From Bacteroidales bacterium UBA6360 (GTDB taxonomy: Bacteria > Bacteroidota > Bacteroidia > Bacteroidales > UBA932): a stretch of 64,000 bases of DNA. Both the position numbers and the translations under genes were made by a program. Below the pieces are notes generated by a model. That model had not been told where the DNA came from. It was given only the letters and a program-made list of their open reading frames with translations, and did no database searches. Where the stretch lies: positions 12,820-76,819 of the forward strand of contig DJRM01000046.1 of the NCBI GenBank assembly GCA_002440085.1. The letters are read 5' to 3'. Shown here one piece after another: positions 1 through 7,860 of the stretch. The first letter of the stretch is position 1. Every line of letters begins with the position of its first letter.

Positions 1-990
1 GAACACGGCGACATAACGCACAGAAACGCCTTCTTCAGTTGAAGCATTAACCGAAATTGAAACAGGAGAAGGTTCGCCTGCCGTCAAATCTATCTTCTTA
101 GAGGCCTTATACTCAAGAGGCTCCATTTCCTTAACCTCGCTCCGTTCTACGGAGAACGCATCTGTCTTTGTACGAGCAAACACATTACCAGCAGTGTCTT
201 CGGCAACTATGCTGATTCCTGCCTCGTCAGTGAATGGCGCTGTGACAAAATAGAACCAGGTCGGAGTAGAGGAAAGGACGGCCGACTGCTGCGCATCACA
301 TGTCAACCGTACAAAACTGCGCATATAATTGTTATATTTTTCGTCGAAAACAGCTCCAGGATAATTTCCCGTGCGAATCTGCTCCTCGGATAATTTCAGC
401 AGACCGCTTATCGCCTGCCCACCATTGGCTTTCAGAATAACGCGTGATATCGCCTCGCCATTTCCAGTAAGTCCAACCTTGACAACGGAACCGAGGTTAT
501 AAAATTTGATATCCGTGCCTGTGCTATAGCCAACCATAGGGTTAGTAAACGGTGCGAATGTATCTGTAAAATAATGCTGGTACGGATATAGATACACACT
601 GTACCAATTGACACCGCCATCCTCATAGAAATCATACTGAGGCCCGAAATCTTCCTCTGTTCCGGACTCGGCACCTTTCACATAAACAGCATAGTACTCG
701 TCCGCCTTTTCCACGTTTTCGACTGTCGCGACTGCCGGGTTTTCGGGGTCAATGGCAACAGCATAAACTGTATGGTTTATCACGACTTTGTCGCCCTCTG
801 ACCAGAGGACGGTCTTGTCGTCCTTGAGAGAAGTCTTGGTTCCCGGAGCCGAGAGGTGAAGGGTTACTGTTTCAACGGCAGGGTGTGCCGGAATGAGGTT
901 TTCCACAGGTTCCTTGGCGCAGGACAAGACCAAGGGAAGTGCCAGAGCCGTTGCCAAGGCACTCGCGGCATAGGATTTCAACGTCTTCAT
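1..990 (-). CDS. Surface lipoprotein, fimbrillin-like, cut by window edge
   Basis: Reading frame of 330 residues with no stop before the window edge, so the C-terminus is missing. It starts at ATG 990 with a short basic N-terminus, a hydrophobic stretch and a lipobox LVLSC (Cys24), so it should be an exported lipoprotein. After the lipobox come AKEP and then a GTKTSL...VLWSEGDKV pattern around residues 49-67. From memory this pattern recurs at the N-terminus of Bacteroidales fimbrillin-like and other surface lipoproteins. The rest looks beta-rich and I recognise no catalytic motif. A good promoter lies upstream (1038-1070). It is separated from tsf by a terminator and an intergenic repeat, so it is probably its own transcription unit. 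Function unknown; a surface structural or adhesive role is only inference. Confidence 0.75.
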   Translation of the reverse strand, partial: MKTLKSYAASALATALALPLVLSCAKEPVENLIPAHPAVETVTLHLSAPGTKTSLKDDKTVLWSEGDKVVINHTVYAVAIDPENPAVATVENVEKADEYYAVYVKGAESGTEEDFGPQYDFYEDGGVNWYSVYLYPYQHYFTDTFAPFTNPMVGYSTGTDIKFYNLGSVVKVGLTGNGEAISRVILKANGGQAISGLLKLSEEQIRTGNYPGAVFDEKYNNYMRSFVRLTCDAQQSAVLSSTPTWFYFVTAPFTDEAGISIVAEDTAGNVFARTKTDAFSVERSEVKEMEPLEYKASKKIDLTAGEPSPVSISVNASTEEGVSVRYVAVF

Positions 991-1037
991 TGTTATGATT
1001 ATTTTTTAAGTTTGCAGGTTAATTTCCTATAGTTCCG

Positions 1038-1070
1038 CAAATATAGGCAATTTATCCCCCCGCCGCCAAC
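1038..1070 (-). promoter_or_regulatory. Promoter of the 990 lipoprotein gene
   Basis: On the minus strand TATATTTG (1045-1038) matches the Bacteroidota -7 consensus TAnnTTTG exactly. A GTTGG (1070-1066) lies about 21 bases upstream as a weak -33. The start codon is 48 bases downstream. An ATGTTTCAAAA sequence lies further upstream at 1098-1108 on the opposite strand. Confidence 0.55.
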
Positions 1071-1111
1071 TTTTTTTTCACTTTTTAAAGGCTCGGAATG
1101 TTTCAAAAACG

Positions 1112-1148
1112 AAAAAACAGGTTCCGAAGACAGAAACTTCAGAACCTG
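1112..1148 (-). terminator. Rho-independent terminator of the rplM-tsf operon
   Basis: A 12-bp inverted repeat with one mismatch (arms 1118-1129 and 1137-1148, 7-base loop) is followed on the minus strand by six T (1117-1112). It lies about 220 bases beyond the tsf stop, past the repeat element at 1176-1356, so that repeat would be transcribed as 3' UTR. Confidence 0.7.
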
Positions 1149-1175
1149 CTAATTATAAAACTTGAATATGAAATT

Positions 1176-1356
1176 GAATAAAAAGATGGAGTACAAGGCG
1201 TCCGGTGAAGCTTTTCGTTAAGCCATCTGTGCAGTCCAAGTCTACTTGAGACTGCCGTGGCGAGAAAAGGTCGCATCAGCGAACGTAAAACCGCAGCAAC
1301 CTTATGGTTGTGAGGATTTTAGCAAGACGGGCAACGCAGTAATCCGCTTTTTATTC
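1176..1356. repeat. Structured intergenic repeat, family 1, copy A
   Basis: A 181-bp gene-free element between tsf and its terminator, bounded by perfect 10-bp terminal inverted repeats (GAATAAAAAG at 1176, CTTTTTATTC at 1347). It contains several hairpins: GCAGTC/GACTGC with inner CAAGT/ACTTG, TCGC-ATCA-GCGA (1271-1282) and CAACC/GGTTG. The tsf-proximal part (about 1290-1355) matches both arms of the element at 43165-43369, including AAATCCTCACA and ATAAAAAGCG. No transposase is present, so this is a REP- or MITE-like non-coding repeat. Open frames across it are not credible genes. Confidence 0.7.
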
Positions 1357-1365
1357 GATTTCTAT

Positions 1366-2202
1366 TTAGTCGCTGAGGGAGAAACGCTTGAATGTAAGCA
1401 CCTGTGCCTCCTTGTCAGCCTTGGCGAGGACATCCTTAACGGCTTCCTTGCCGTCGCCCATCTGGTAGGCCTGGTCGAGGAGAGTGTTCTCCTTGAAGAA
1501 CTTGCCGAGCTTGCCCTTCGCAATCTGCTCAAGCATAGCCTCCGGCTTTCCGGCCATTTTCGGGTCTTCCTTCATCTGCTCCTTATAGAGCTGCATCTCC
1601 TTGGCAACGACCTCGGCCGGGCAGTCCTTCTCGGAAACTGAAACAGGGTTCATCGTGGCAACCTGAATTGCGATGCCCCTTGCGATTTCAGGATCAACCG
1701 CCTTGCTGAAGCCGACCACTGAAGCCACCTTGCCGTTGTGGTGAACGTATGCTGCGGAGAACGGAGCGCTGATTGTCGCATAGTAGGCAACGACATGCTT
1801 CTCACCGGTCTTGCCTGTCTGCTCAGTAACGGCGGCCTCAACGGTCCTTCCGTCAGCGAGGACAACGCTCTTGAGAGCTTCTGCGTCCGCAGGGAAAGCC
1901 GCGATGGCAGCATCTGCGATGGCGTTTGCAAGAGCTTGGAACTCAGCGTTCTTTGACACGAAGTCAGTCTCGCATCCAAGGCATACGAGTATGGCCTTGT
2001 CTCCGTCGATGCGGGTGAGGACAGCGCCTTCGGTGGTTTCCCTGTCCGCACGCTTTGCAGCAACGAGCTTGCCTTTCTCACGGATGATTTCCTGTGCGCG
2101 GTTGTAGTCGCCTTCAGCCTCGATGAGAGCCTTCTTGCAGTCCATCATTCCGGCACCGGTCATTTGACGCAATTTCATTACGTCAGCTGCTTTGATATCC
2201 AT
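1366..2202 (-). CDS. tsf: Translation elongation factor Ts
   Basis: 278 residues, normal length. EF-Ts is the guanine nucleotide exchange factor that regenerates EF-Tu-GTP in the cytoplasm. The N-terminal UBA-like region starts DIKAADVMKLRQMTGAGMMD, the classic EF-Ts opening. The conserved TDFV motif that touches EF-Tu is at residues 79-82, followed by SKNAEF. A LGKFFKENTLLDQ segment near the C-terminus is also typical. It is the last gene of the rplM-rpsI-rpsB-tsf operon, 36 bases behind rpsB, and is followed by an intergenic repeat and a terminator. Confidence 0.97.
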   Translation of the reverse strand: MDIKAADVMKLRQMTGAGMMDCKKALIEAEGDYNRAQEIIREKGKLVAAKRADRETTEGAVLTRIDGDKAILVCLGCETDFVSKNAEFQALANAIADAAIAAFPADAEALKSVVLADGRTVEAAVTEQTGKTGEKHVVAYYATISAPFSAAYVHHNGKVASVVGFSKAVDPEIARGIAIQVATMNPVSVSEKDCPAEVVAKEMQLYKEQMKEDPKMAGKPEAMLEQIAKGKLGKFFKENTLLDQAYQMGDGKEAVKDVLAKADKEAQVLTFKRFSLSD

Positions 2203-2238
2203 TGTCTTGAATTTTAGATGTTAATGTTTTTTCGCAAA

Positions 2239-3141
2239 TTATTCGGCGTCAGCCTTCGGAGCCTCCTCAACCGGAGCCTCTTCCGCCTTAGGAGTTTCCT
2301 CCTGTGCAGGAGCGGCCTCCTCGGCCGGAGCCTCGGCTACCGGAGCTGTCTCCTCTGCGGAATCCTCAGCTTTCGCGCCCTTGCGGGAACGGAGCTTCTT
2401 TCCAGCCACCTGCTTGTCGTCAGCAACTTCTGGAGCTTCCTTTTCCTTCTCGAGTTTCCTTTCGTTCAGTCCCTCGTTGATGGCCTTGCAAAGCACGTCC
2501 ATGATGTAGGAAATTGACTTTGCGGCATCGTCATTGGCCGGAATCACATAATCAATCGGAGTAGGATCGCAACAAGTATCAACCATAGCGATAACCGGAA
2601 TGTTGAGACGGTTTGCCTCTTTAACGGCATTCATCTCTTTCTGTACGTCCACTACGAAAAGTGCGGAAGGAAGGCGGCTGAGATCCTTGATTGAACCGAG
2701 GTTCTTCTCAAGCTTTGCGCGCTGACGGGTAATCTGGAGACGCTCGCGCTTTGCGAGTGTGTCGAACGTTCCATCTTCAATCATCTTGTCGATGGTGTTC
2801 ATCTTCTTGACTGCCTTACGGATGGTAGGGAAGTTGGTAAGCATACCGCCGGCCCAACGCTCTGTCACGTATGGCATGTTGACGGAAGCGGCCTTCTCGG
2901 AAACGATGTCCTTTGCCTGCTTCTTCGTGGCAACGAAAAGTACCTTGCGGCCTGAACGTGCAAGCTGTTTGAGTACATCCGCAGCCTCGTCAATCTTTAC
3001 TATAGTCTTGTGCAGGTCGATGATGTGGATTCCGTTCTTCTGGTCGAAAATGTATGGGGCCATCTTAGGATTCCACTTTCTCGCCAGGTGTCCGAAATGA
3101 ACACCCGCATCAAGCAATTCCTGGAAATTTGATCTTGGCAT
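2239..3141 (-). CDS. rpsB: 30S ribosomal protein S2 with acidic C-terminal tail
   Basis: 300 residues. The opening (NFQELLDAGVHFGHLARKWNPKM) and the later RLNIPVIAMVDTCCDPTPIDYVIPANDDA segment identify S2, a small-subunit protein bound near the S1 site. The usual core ends near residue 230. The last 70 or so residues are a low-complexity tail rich in Ala, Glu and Pro, longer than in E. coli but, to my knowledge, common in Bacteroidota S2. It is third in the rplM-rpsI-rpsB-tsf operon. A 213-base spacer separates it from rpsI; that spacer has no clear promoter but contains a long-range inverted repeat. Confidence 0.97.
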   Translation of the reverse strand: MPRSNFQELLDAGVHFGHLARKWNPKMAPYIFDQKNGIHIIDLHKTIVKIDEAADVLKQLARSGRKVLFVATKKQAKDIVSEKAASVNMPYVTERWAGGMLTNFPTIRKAVKKMNTIDKMIEDGTFDTLAKRERLQITRQRAKLEKNLGSIKDLSRLPSALFVVDVQKEMNAVKEANRLNIPVIAMVDTCCDPTPIDYVIPANDDAAKSISYIMDVLCKAINEGLNERKLEKEKEAPEVADDKQVAGKKLRSRKGAKAEDSAEETAPVAEAPAEEAAPAQEETPKAEEAPVEEAPKADAE

Positions 3142-3188
3142 TGTTTTAATTTTTTCTTTGTTTTTACTTTCCTCTCTTCGGCATGCCT

Positions 3189-3273
3189 TGCCTGAAGGAG
3201 GCTCTTTTCTTCATTCCGGAAGCAGCGGCCTTGCCGGTCTCCGAAATTTCCGCAGCCAGGCAATCTTCAGGCA
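3189..3273 (-). promoter_or_regulatory. Possible structured rpsB leader
   Basis: The rpsI-rpsB spacer (3142-3354) is unusually long for this operon. It holds a 9-bp exact inverted repeat (TGCCTGAAG at 3189-3197, CTTCAGGCA at 3265-3273) that could close an 85-base structured domain upstream of the rpsB start. S2 autoregulation through the rpsB leader is known in gammaproteobacteria; its presence here is inference from spacer length and the repeat only. Confidence 0.25.
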
Positions 3274-3354
3274 GCCCGCCGGGATTCGCATCCCACGTCG
3301 GAGTCCTGAGATTTGGAACCGGACTGTGCTTTCAAGTAAATCTGGCAGTGACGA

Positions 3355-3744
3355 TTAACGTTTGCTGAACTGGAAGCGTCTACGTGCACCAGGCTGACCC
3401 GGCTTCTTACGCTCAACCTCACGGGCGTCACGTGTAAGGAAGCCTGCGGACTTGAGGGCCGGGCGGTATGCCTCACGGTCAATCTCGCAAAGGGCGCGGG
3501 AAATGCCGAGACGTGCAGCCTCAGCCTGACCTTTGATTCCGCCGCCGTCAAGGTTGATCTTGACGTCGAACTGGCCTTCAGTGCCGGTGACAGCAAAAGG
3601 CTGGTTGACGATGTAGCGGAGTGAGTCCTCGCAGAAATAGTTGTCGAGTTCACGGCCGTTGATTGTCACATTGCCTTTTCCTGCTGAAACATAAACGCGA
3701 GCAACTGCTGATTTACGTCTTCCAAGGGCGTTTACTACTTTCAT
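3355..3744 (-). CDS. rpsI: 30S ribosomal protein S9
   Basis: 129 residues, full length. [27 protein letters not shown] is the standard S9 N-terminus. The protein ends in the basic RRRFQFSKR tail, whose last Lys-Arg residues reach the P-site tRNA in known ribosomes. It lies 9 bases behind rplM on the same strand, the usual L13-S9 pairing, and they are certainly co-transcribed. Confidence 0.98.
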   Translation of the reverse strand: MKVVNALGRRKSAVARVYVSAGKGNVTINGRELDNYFCEDSLRYIVNQPFAVTGTEGQFDVKINLDGGGIKGQAEAARLGISRALCEIDREAYRPALKSAGFLTRDAREVERKKPGQPGARRRFQFSKR

Positions 3745-3753
3745 TGACTCTGC

Positions 3754-4206
3754 TTAAATTTCGTTTAACTTAATTTCTTTAGGGTTCTGTGCCTGATGCG
3801 GATGCTCAGGACCAGCGTAGAGGTAGAGGTTGTTGATGATCTTGCTGCCGAGACGATTCTTCGGGAGCATACCCTTGACAGCCATCCTCATAAGCTCTGT
3901 AGGCCTCTTCCTGAGGATTTCGGCAGGTGTGGTGAAGCGCTGGCCGCCGGGGTTACCGGTGTAGCGGACATACACCCTGTCGGTCATCTTCTTGCCCGTG
4001 AGTCTCACCTTGTCGGCGTTGACGATGATGACGTTGTCACCACAGTCAAGGTTCGGGGTGAACGAAGGCTTGTTCTTACCGCGGAGGATAAGGGCAACCC
4101 TTGAGGCAAGACGGCCGAGCACCAAGTCGGTAGCATCAATCACAAACCACTCTTTCTTGATATCGCCGGCTTTCAGCGATACAGTTTTGTAACTTTGTGT
4201 GTCCAT
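3754..4206 (-). CDS. rplM: 50S ribosomal protein L13
   Basis: 150 residues. Family features include WFVIDATDLVLGRLASRVALILRGK near the N-terminus, DNVIIVNADKVRLTGKK in the middle, and MLPKNRLGSKIINNLYLYAG toward the end. L13 is an early-assembly large-subunit protein. It is the first gene of rplM-rpsI-rpsB-tsf; a near-consensus promoter lies 62 bases upstream (-7 box at 4268-4275). The start ATG at 4206 gives the normal MDTQSYKT N-terminus. Confidence 0.98.
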   Translation of the reverse strand: MDTQSYKTVSLKAGDIKKEWFVIDATDLVLGRLASRVALILRGKNKPSFTPNLDCGDNVIIVNADKVRLTGKKMTDRVYVRYTGNPGGQRFTTPAEILRKRPTELMRMAVKGMLPKNRLGSKIINNLYLYAGPEHPHQAQNPKEIKLNEI

Positions 4207-4267
4207 CTTGATTGTTAATGGTTAATACTTAATACTTTAGTTGCGTCCCTATACCACATAGGGGCTG

Positions 4268-4298
4268 CAAAGGTAGTAATTTTTTATTTCCTGACAAA
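4268..4298 (-). promoter_or_regulatory. Strong promoter of the rplM ribosomal operon
   Basis: Minus strand: TTTG (4298-4295), 19-base spacer, TACCTTTG (4275-4268). Both boxes and the spacing match the Bacteroidota housekeeping promoter (-33 TTTG, -7 TAnnTTTG). Transcription should start near 4261, giving a leader of about 55 bases. Confidence 0.85.
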
Positions 4299-4356
4299 AT
4301 AAATGTTGACTTCCTCCATTTACAGAGCAAGTCAACACCTGAAATTCACGCGACAA

Positions 4357-4467
4357 GGCGGCATCAGCCGCCGCGATGGAGGGATGGAGTGAAACGGAAG
4401 ACCGGAGTCGCCCGACGTAACGAAGTGAAGTCGGCATGCCCCTAATAGGGGCTGTCGCGTCAGCGAC
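4357..4467. repeat. Structured intergenic repeat, family 2 (four tandem stem-loops)
   Basis: The pfkA-rplM spacer (4207-4500) is gene-free apart from the rplM promoter. It contains four short dyads in a row: GGCGGC-ATCA-GCCGCC (4357-4372), CCGAC/GTCGG (4412-4434), CCCCTA-A-TAGGGG (4439-4451) and GTCGC-GTCA-GCGAC (4454-4467). The last resembles the TCGC-ATCA-GCGA hairpin of the element at 1176-1356. The block lies directly behind pfkA. A 62-codon frame through it (4249-4437) has no protein character. It looks like a REP-like cluster, not a gene. Confidence 0.55.
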
Positions 4468-4484
4468 TGGGGTTAAAAGACCAT

Positions 4485-4520
4485 TTCATGTCTTGTCAAT
4501 TTATATCGACAAGACATGAA
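4485..4520 (-). terminator. Hairpin terminator overlapping the pfkA stop codon
   Basis: Perfect 13-bp inverted repeat (TTCATGTCTTGTC at 4485-4497, GACAAGACATGAA at 4508-4520) with a 10-base loop that contains the pfkA stop codon (4501-4503). On the minus strand it is followed by ATGGTCTTTTAA, a modest T tract. One arm encodes the C-terminal residues HVLS of pfkA. Confidence 0.6.
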
Positions 4521-5481
4521 GCACGTTAATGAGTTCGCGGTCAATCGGCTTGTCAATCTTGATGGCCTTGTTGAACGGAACATAGACAATCTTGTCGTTG
4601 GAGATGCCGACCATCACGTTGCGCTGCCCGTCGTTCAGGGCGTCAATCGCCGCAACGCCCAGCCGGCTCGCGAGAATGCGGTCGAACGCGCTCGGGGTGC
4701 CTCCCCTCTGGAGATGGCCGAGTATGGTCACGCGCACGTCGTACTGAGGATACTCTGTCCTGATTCTCTCGGCATAGTGCATTGCCCCGCCGTCCTTCTT
4801 GCTCTCGGAGACAATGACAATCGAACTGTTCTTGCTCTTGCGGAATCCCCTGCTGATGAACTGCTCCAGCTGGTCGACGTCGGTCTGATCCTCCGGGATG
4901 ATGGCGGCCTCGGCCCCCGAGGCAATCGCGCTGTTCTGCGCGAGGAAACCGGCGTCACGCCCCATGACCTCGATGAAGAAGATGCGGTCGTGCGAAGTCG
5001 CGGTGTCGCGAATTTTGTCGACGCATTCGACTATAGTGTTGAGCGCCGTGTCGTATCCTATCGTGTAGTCCGTGCCATAGAGGTCGTTGTCAATCGTTCC
5101 CGGAAGCCCGATGCACGGAACGTCAAACTCCTTCGCGAAGACCTGCGCGCCGGCAAGCGAGCCGTTTCCTCCTATTATAATAAGGGCATCAATGCCGGCC
5201 GCCTTCATGTTGTCGTATGCGATTTTTCGGCCTTCGGGAGTCATAAATGCCTCGGAACGCGCGGTCTTGAGAATTGTTCCGCCGCGCTGTATGGTGTTGC
5301 TGACAGACTGCGAGGTAAACTCCGTAATTTCGTTGTTGATAAGACCCTCATAACCCCTGTATATACCCATGACTTTCCATCCGTTGTAGATAGAAGCCCT
5401 TGTCACGGCCCTTACAGCCGCATTCATTCCGGGAGCGTCTCCGCCGGAGGTGAGCACTCCCACTGTAGAAATCTTTGCCAT
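4501..5481 (-). CDS. pfkA: ATP-dependent 6-phosphofructokinase
   Basis: 326 residues from ATG 5481 (two more upstream codons are open, but only as a TTG start). It phosphorylates fructose 6-phosphate in glycolysis. Seen: nucleotide-binding SGGDAPGMN near residues 12-20, a PGTIDND catalytic loop, the MGRDAGFLA substrate motif, and a [15 protein letters not shown] segment. Odd: the usual GGDGS loop reads GGNGS here, with Asn at residue 106, where E. coli Pfk has Mg-contacting Asp103. The rest is intact, so the enzyme may be altered in metal handling rather than dead. Monocistronic by position, followed by a hairpin that overlaps its stop. Confidence 0.93.
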   Translation of the reverse strand: MAKISTVGVLTSGGDAPGMNAAVRAVTRASIYNGWKVMGIYRGYEGLINNEITEFTSQSVSNTIQRGGTILKTARSEAFMTPEGRKIAYDNMKAAGIDALIIIGGNGSLAGAQVFAKEFDVPCIGLPGTIDNDLYGTDYTIGYDTALNTIVECVDKIRDTATSHDRIFFIEVMGRDAGFLAQNSAIASGAEAAIIPEDQTDVDQLEQFISRGFRKSKNSSIVIVSESKKDGGAMHYAERIRTEYPQYDVRVTILGHLQRGGTPSAFDRILASRLGVAAIDALNDGQRNVMVGISNDKIVYVPFNKAIKIDKPIDRELINVLHVLSI

Positions 5482-5581
5482 AATCAATAAAATGAGCCGC
5501 GATAAGCAACAAAATTCGTGCTATTTTCAGGCCTTATAGCAAGCCGGCACGATTGCCGGGCGACATTCCGGCAAAATGTAT

Positions 5582-5589
5582 TAACTTTG
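5582..5589 (+). promoter_or_regulatory. Promoter -7 box of dusB-lpxK
   Basis: TAACTTTG matches TAnnTTTG. Transcription would begin near 5595, about 12 bases before ATG 5608. This rules against the longer upstream in-frame start at 5518. No good -33 box is visible at the right distance. Confidence 0.6.
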
Positions 5590-5607
5590 GAAGATTTTTG
5601 GATAACA

Positions 5608-6648
5608 ATGAAAATTGGAGAGAATATAGATTTGGGGGAGCAGCCTCTGTTCCTTGCGCCGATGGAGGATGTGACGGATCCGTCGTTCCGGTGGGTGTGC
5701 AAGGAATACGGGGCGGACATGATGTACACTGAATTCATATCCTCGGACGGACTGATACGCGACGCGCGGAAATCGCTTGAAAAGCTGAAGACCTACGACT
5801 TCGAGGCGCCGATTGGCATACAGATTTACGGAAGCATTCCCGAGGCGATGGTCGATGCTGCTGTGATGGCGGACAGGGCGACGGAGCTCGTGGAGACACA
5901 TGGTGCCGACGTCATAGACATAAACTTCGGATGTCCGGTGAGCAAGATTGCGCGGCGCGGGGCAGGAAGCGGGATGATGCGCGAGCCTGACAAGATGGTG
6001 GACATCACGCGTAGGGTCGTGGATGCGGTGAAAAAGCCAGTTACAGTGAAGACACGCCTTGGATGGGACGAGGACTCGAAGATTATCGTCGAACTCGCGG
6101 AGAGACTTCAGGACACGGGAATACAGGCACTTACGATTCACGGGCGCACGCGCTGCCAGATGTACAAGGGCGAGGCGGACTGGACTCTGATAGGGCAGGT
6201 GAAGAACAATCCGAGGATGCATATACCCATTATAGGTAACGGGGATATTAGGACGCCGCAGGACGCCAAGAATGCGTTTGACCGCTATGGAGTGGACGGG
6301 ATTATGATAGGACGCGCGACTTTCGGACATCCGTGGATATTCAGGGAAATAAAACACTATCTCCAAACGGGGGAACTTCTCCCTCCGATGAGTGTCGCCG
6401 AAAGGGTGGAACTCGCGAAGCGCCACCTCGCCAAGTCGATAGAAATCAAGGGAGAACATGTCGGGGTCATAGAGATGCGTCGGCATCTCTCATGTTATTT
6501 CAAGGGACTCCCGGAGTTCAAGGAGACGAGGCTCCGTCTTGTGACGCTTTATGACATACCGCAGATTTACGCCACACTCGACTATGTGGCACAGCGATGG
6601 GGCGAGTGCTCGCCGGAGGCTTCATCAGTCTACGACGAAAACATATAA
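5608..6648 (+). CDS. dusB: tRNA-dihydrouridine synthase, DusB type
   Basis: 346 residues. A flavoenzyme that reduces uridine to dihydrouridine in the tRNA D loop with NADPH. TIM-barrel landmarks: LAPMEDVTDPSFRW near the N-terminus (FMN binding), DINFGCPVSK with the catalytic Cys109, VKTRLGWD, LTIHGRTRCQMYKG, IGNGDI and GIMIGRATFGHPWIF. The start is placed at ATG 5608 because a -7 box lies at 5582-5589, which excludes the longer frame. lpxK follows 14 bases downstream and is probably co-transcribed. It could be called DusA/DusC by a database, but the motif order is closest to DusB. Confidence 0.93.
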   Translation: MKIGENIDLGEQPLFLAPMEDVTDPSFRWVCKEYGADMMYTEFISSDGLIRDARKSLEKLKTYDFEAPIGIQIYGSIPEAMVDAAVMADRATELVETHGADVIDINFGCPVSKIARRGAGSGMMREPDKMVDITRRVVDAVKKPVTVKTRLGWDEDSKIIVELAERLQDTGIQALTIHGRTRCQMYKGEADWTLIGQVKNNPRMHIPIIGNGDIRTPQDAKNAFDRYGVDGIMIGRATFGHPWIFREIKHYLQTGELLPPMSVAERVELAKRHLAKSIEIKGEHVGVIEMRRHLSCYFKGLPEFKETRLRLVTLYDIPQIYATLDYVAQRWGECSPEASSVYDENI

Positions 6649-6662
6649 CCGAAAAGACAAAT

Positions 6663-7790
6663 ATGATTGACAGGATTCTTCTTTTTCCATATTATCTGAC
6701 TCTCAAGACACGTCATTTTCTCTACGACCACGGACTCCGCAAGGTTCACGGGAGCGAGGTCCCGTCAATAGGGATAGGCAACATCACGGTTGGTGGAACG
6801 GGAAAGACGCCGCACACCGAACTGATTATCAGAATGTTGCTCCGCAGCAAGAAGTGGGACGGAAAGAATGTGGCGGTGCTGTCGAGAGGCTACAGACGCA
6901 GGCTGAAAGGGTTTCAGATTGTGGAGGCCGACGGTTCGGCGAGGGATTTCGGAGACGAGCCTCTCCAGATTAAGAAGAAGTTTCCCGGCATCACTGTGGC
7001 CGTTGACAAGGACAGGGTCGAGGGATGCAGGATTCTGGGAGACCCGAAGGCCTTTCTGGAGAGCAAGAAGTCGCGCAAATGCAGGGCAAAGGAAATCACG
7101 AGAGCAGATGTGCTGGTCTTGGACGACTGCTTCCAGTTCAGGGCATTGAGACCGAACCTGTCGATTGTGCTCGTGGACTACAACAGGCCGACGTTCAAGG
7201 ACAGCCTGTTGCCGTTAGGGAGGCTCAGGGATCTGCCGGAGAGAGTGGCCGAGGCCGACGCGCTCGTGGTGTCGAAATGCCCGTGGGAGATGAATCCGTG
7301 GGAGATGGACAAGTGGGCGCTGTCGCTCGGAATCGAGAGATATAACCAGAAGGACTGTTTCGGATGGCGCTGCGACAACGGGCGCAAGCAGTATCTGTTC
7401 TTCACAAAAATCGGCTACGACGAGGCCCGGCCCGTGTTTCCCGAAGGCAACAGCCGCTACCTCTACTCCAAGATGGCGGTGATGTTCAGCGGCATTGCGG
7501 ATGACACTCCGTTCTCGGAGCAGCTCCGCCTGAGCTACAGGCTTGTCGGACACCTCAAGTTCGGAGACCACCACAAGTTCACGAAATCGGACATCTCGTC
7601 CATCCGCGCCATTGCCTCCGCACACCCAACATCACTGATAATCACCACGGAGAAGGATTACCAACGCATCCGGGACTGCCGGGACGTCCCCGAGGATCTG
7701 CGCCAAAGGATGTTCTACATGCCAATCCGCGCCCAGTTTCTCTCCGATGACGAGCGCGCCGTCTTCGCGGGGCTGATTAACGGGTTATGA
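6663..7790 (+). CDS. lpxK: Tetraacyldisaccharide 4'-kinase (lipid A synthesis)
   Basis: 375 residues from ATG 6663. LpxK adds the 4'-phosphate to the lipid A disaccharide at the inner membrane. A hydrophobic N-terminal helix (ILLFPYYLTLKTRHFLYDHG) is followed by SIGIGNITVGGTGKTP, with the P-loop at residues 44-50, then VLSRGYRR, GDEPLQI and a VLVLDDCFQFR segment, all typical of LpxK. The C-terminus carries HHKFTKSDI and TTEKDYQRI. It follows dusB by 14 bases. The next gene is convergent; the 70-base gap holds two copies of a 15-base direct repeat. Confidence 0.93.
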   Translation: MIDRILLFPYYLTLKTRHFLYDHGLRKVHGSEVPSIGIGNITVGGTGKTPHTELIIRMLLRSKKWDGKNVAVLSRGYRRRLKGFQIVEADGSARDFGDEPLQIKKKFPGITVAVDKDRVEGCRILGDPKAFLESKKSRKCRAKEITRADVLVLDDCFQFRALRPNLSIVLVDYNRPTFKDSLLPLGRLRDLPERVAEADALVVSKCPWEMNPWEMDKWALSLGIERYNQKDCFGWRCDNGRKQYLFFTKIGYDEARPVFPEGNSRYLYSKMAVMFSGIADDTPFSEQLRLSYRLVGHLKFGDHHKFTKSDISSIRAIASAHPTSLIITTEKDYQRIRDCRDVPEDLRQRMFYMPIRAQFLSDDERAVFAGLINGL

Positions 7791-7801
7791 TGCTCCCATA
7801 G

Positions 7802-7849
7802 AACATTTGGGGATTTTGCACACAAATGCCCGAAAACATTTGGGGATTT
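7802..7849. repeat. Two direct copies of AACATTTGGGGATTT
   Basis: Exact 15-base repeats at 7802-7816 and 7835-7849, 33 bases apart, in the spacer between the convergent lpxK and the 7861-8472 gene. Related TTTGGGGATT and TTTCGACATA strings occur in the spacer at 13160-13240. No hairpin or T tract is present. Nature unknown. Confidence 0.5.
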
Positions 7850-7860
7850 CGACATAAAGT

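Noticed and set aside
4249..4437. 62-codon frame on minus in the pfkA-rplM spacer
   Set aside because: Runs through stem-loop repeats and the rplM promoter; better explained as a non-coding repeat.
5518..5607. Longer start for dusB
   Set aside because: A -7 box at 5582-5589 places the transcript start after this ATG, and the family N-terminus begins near 5608.
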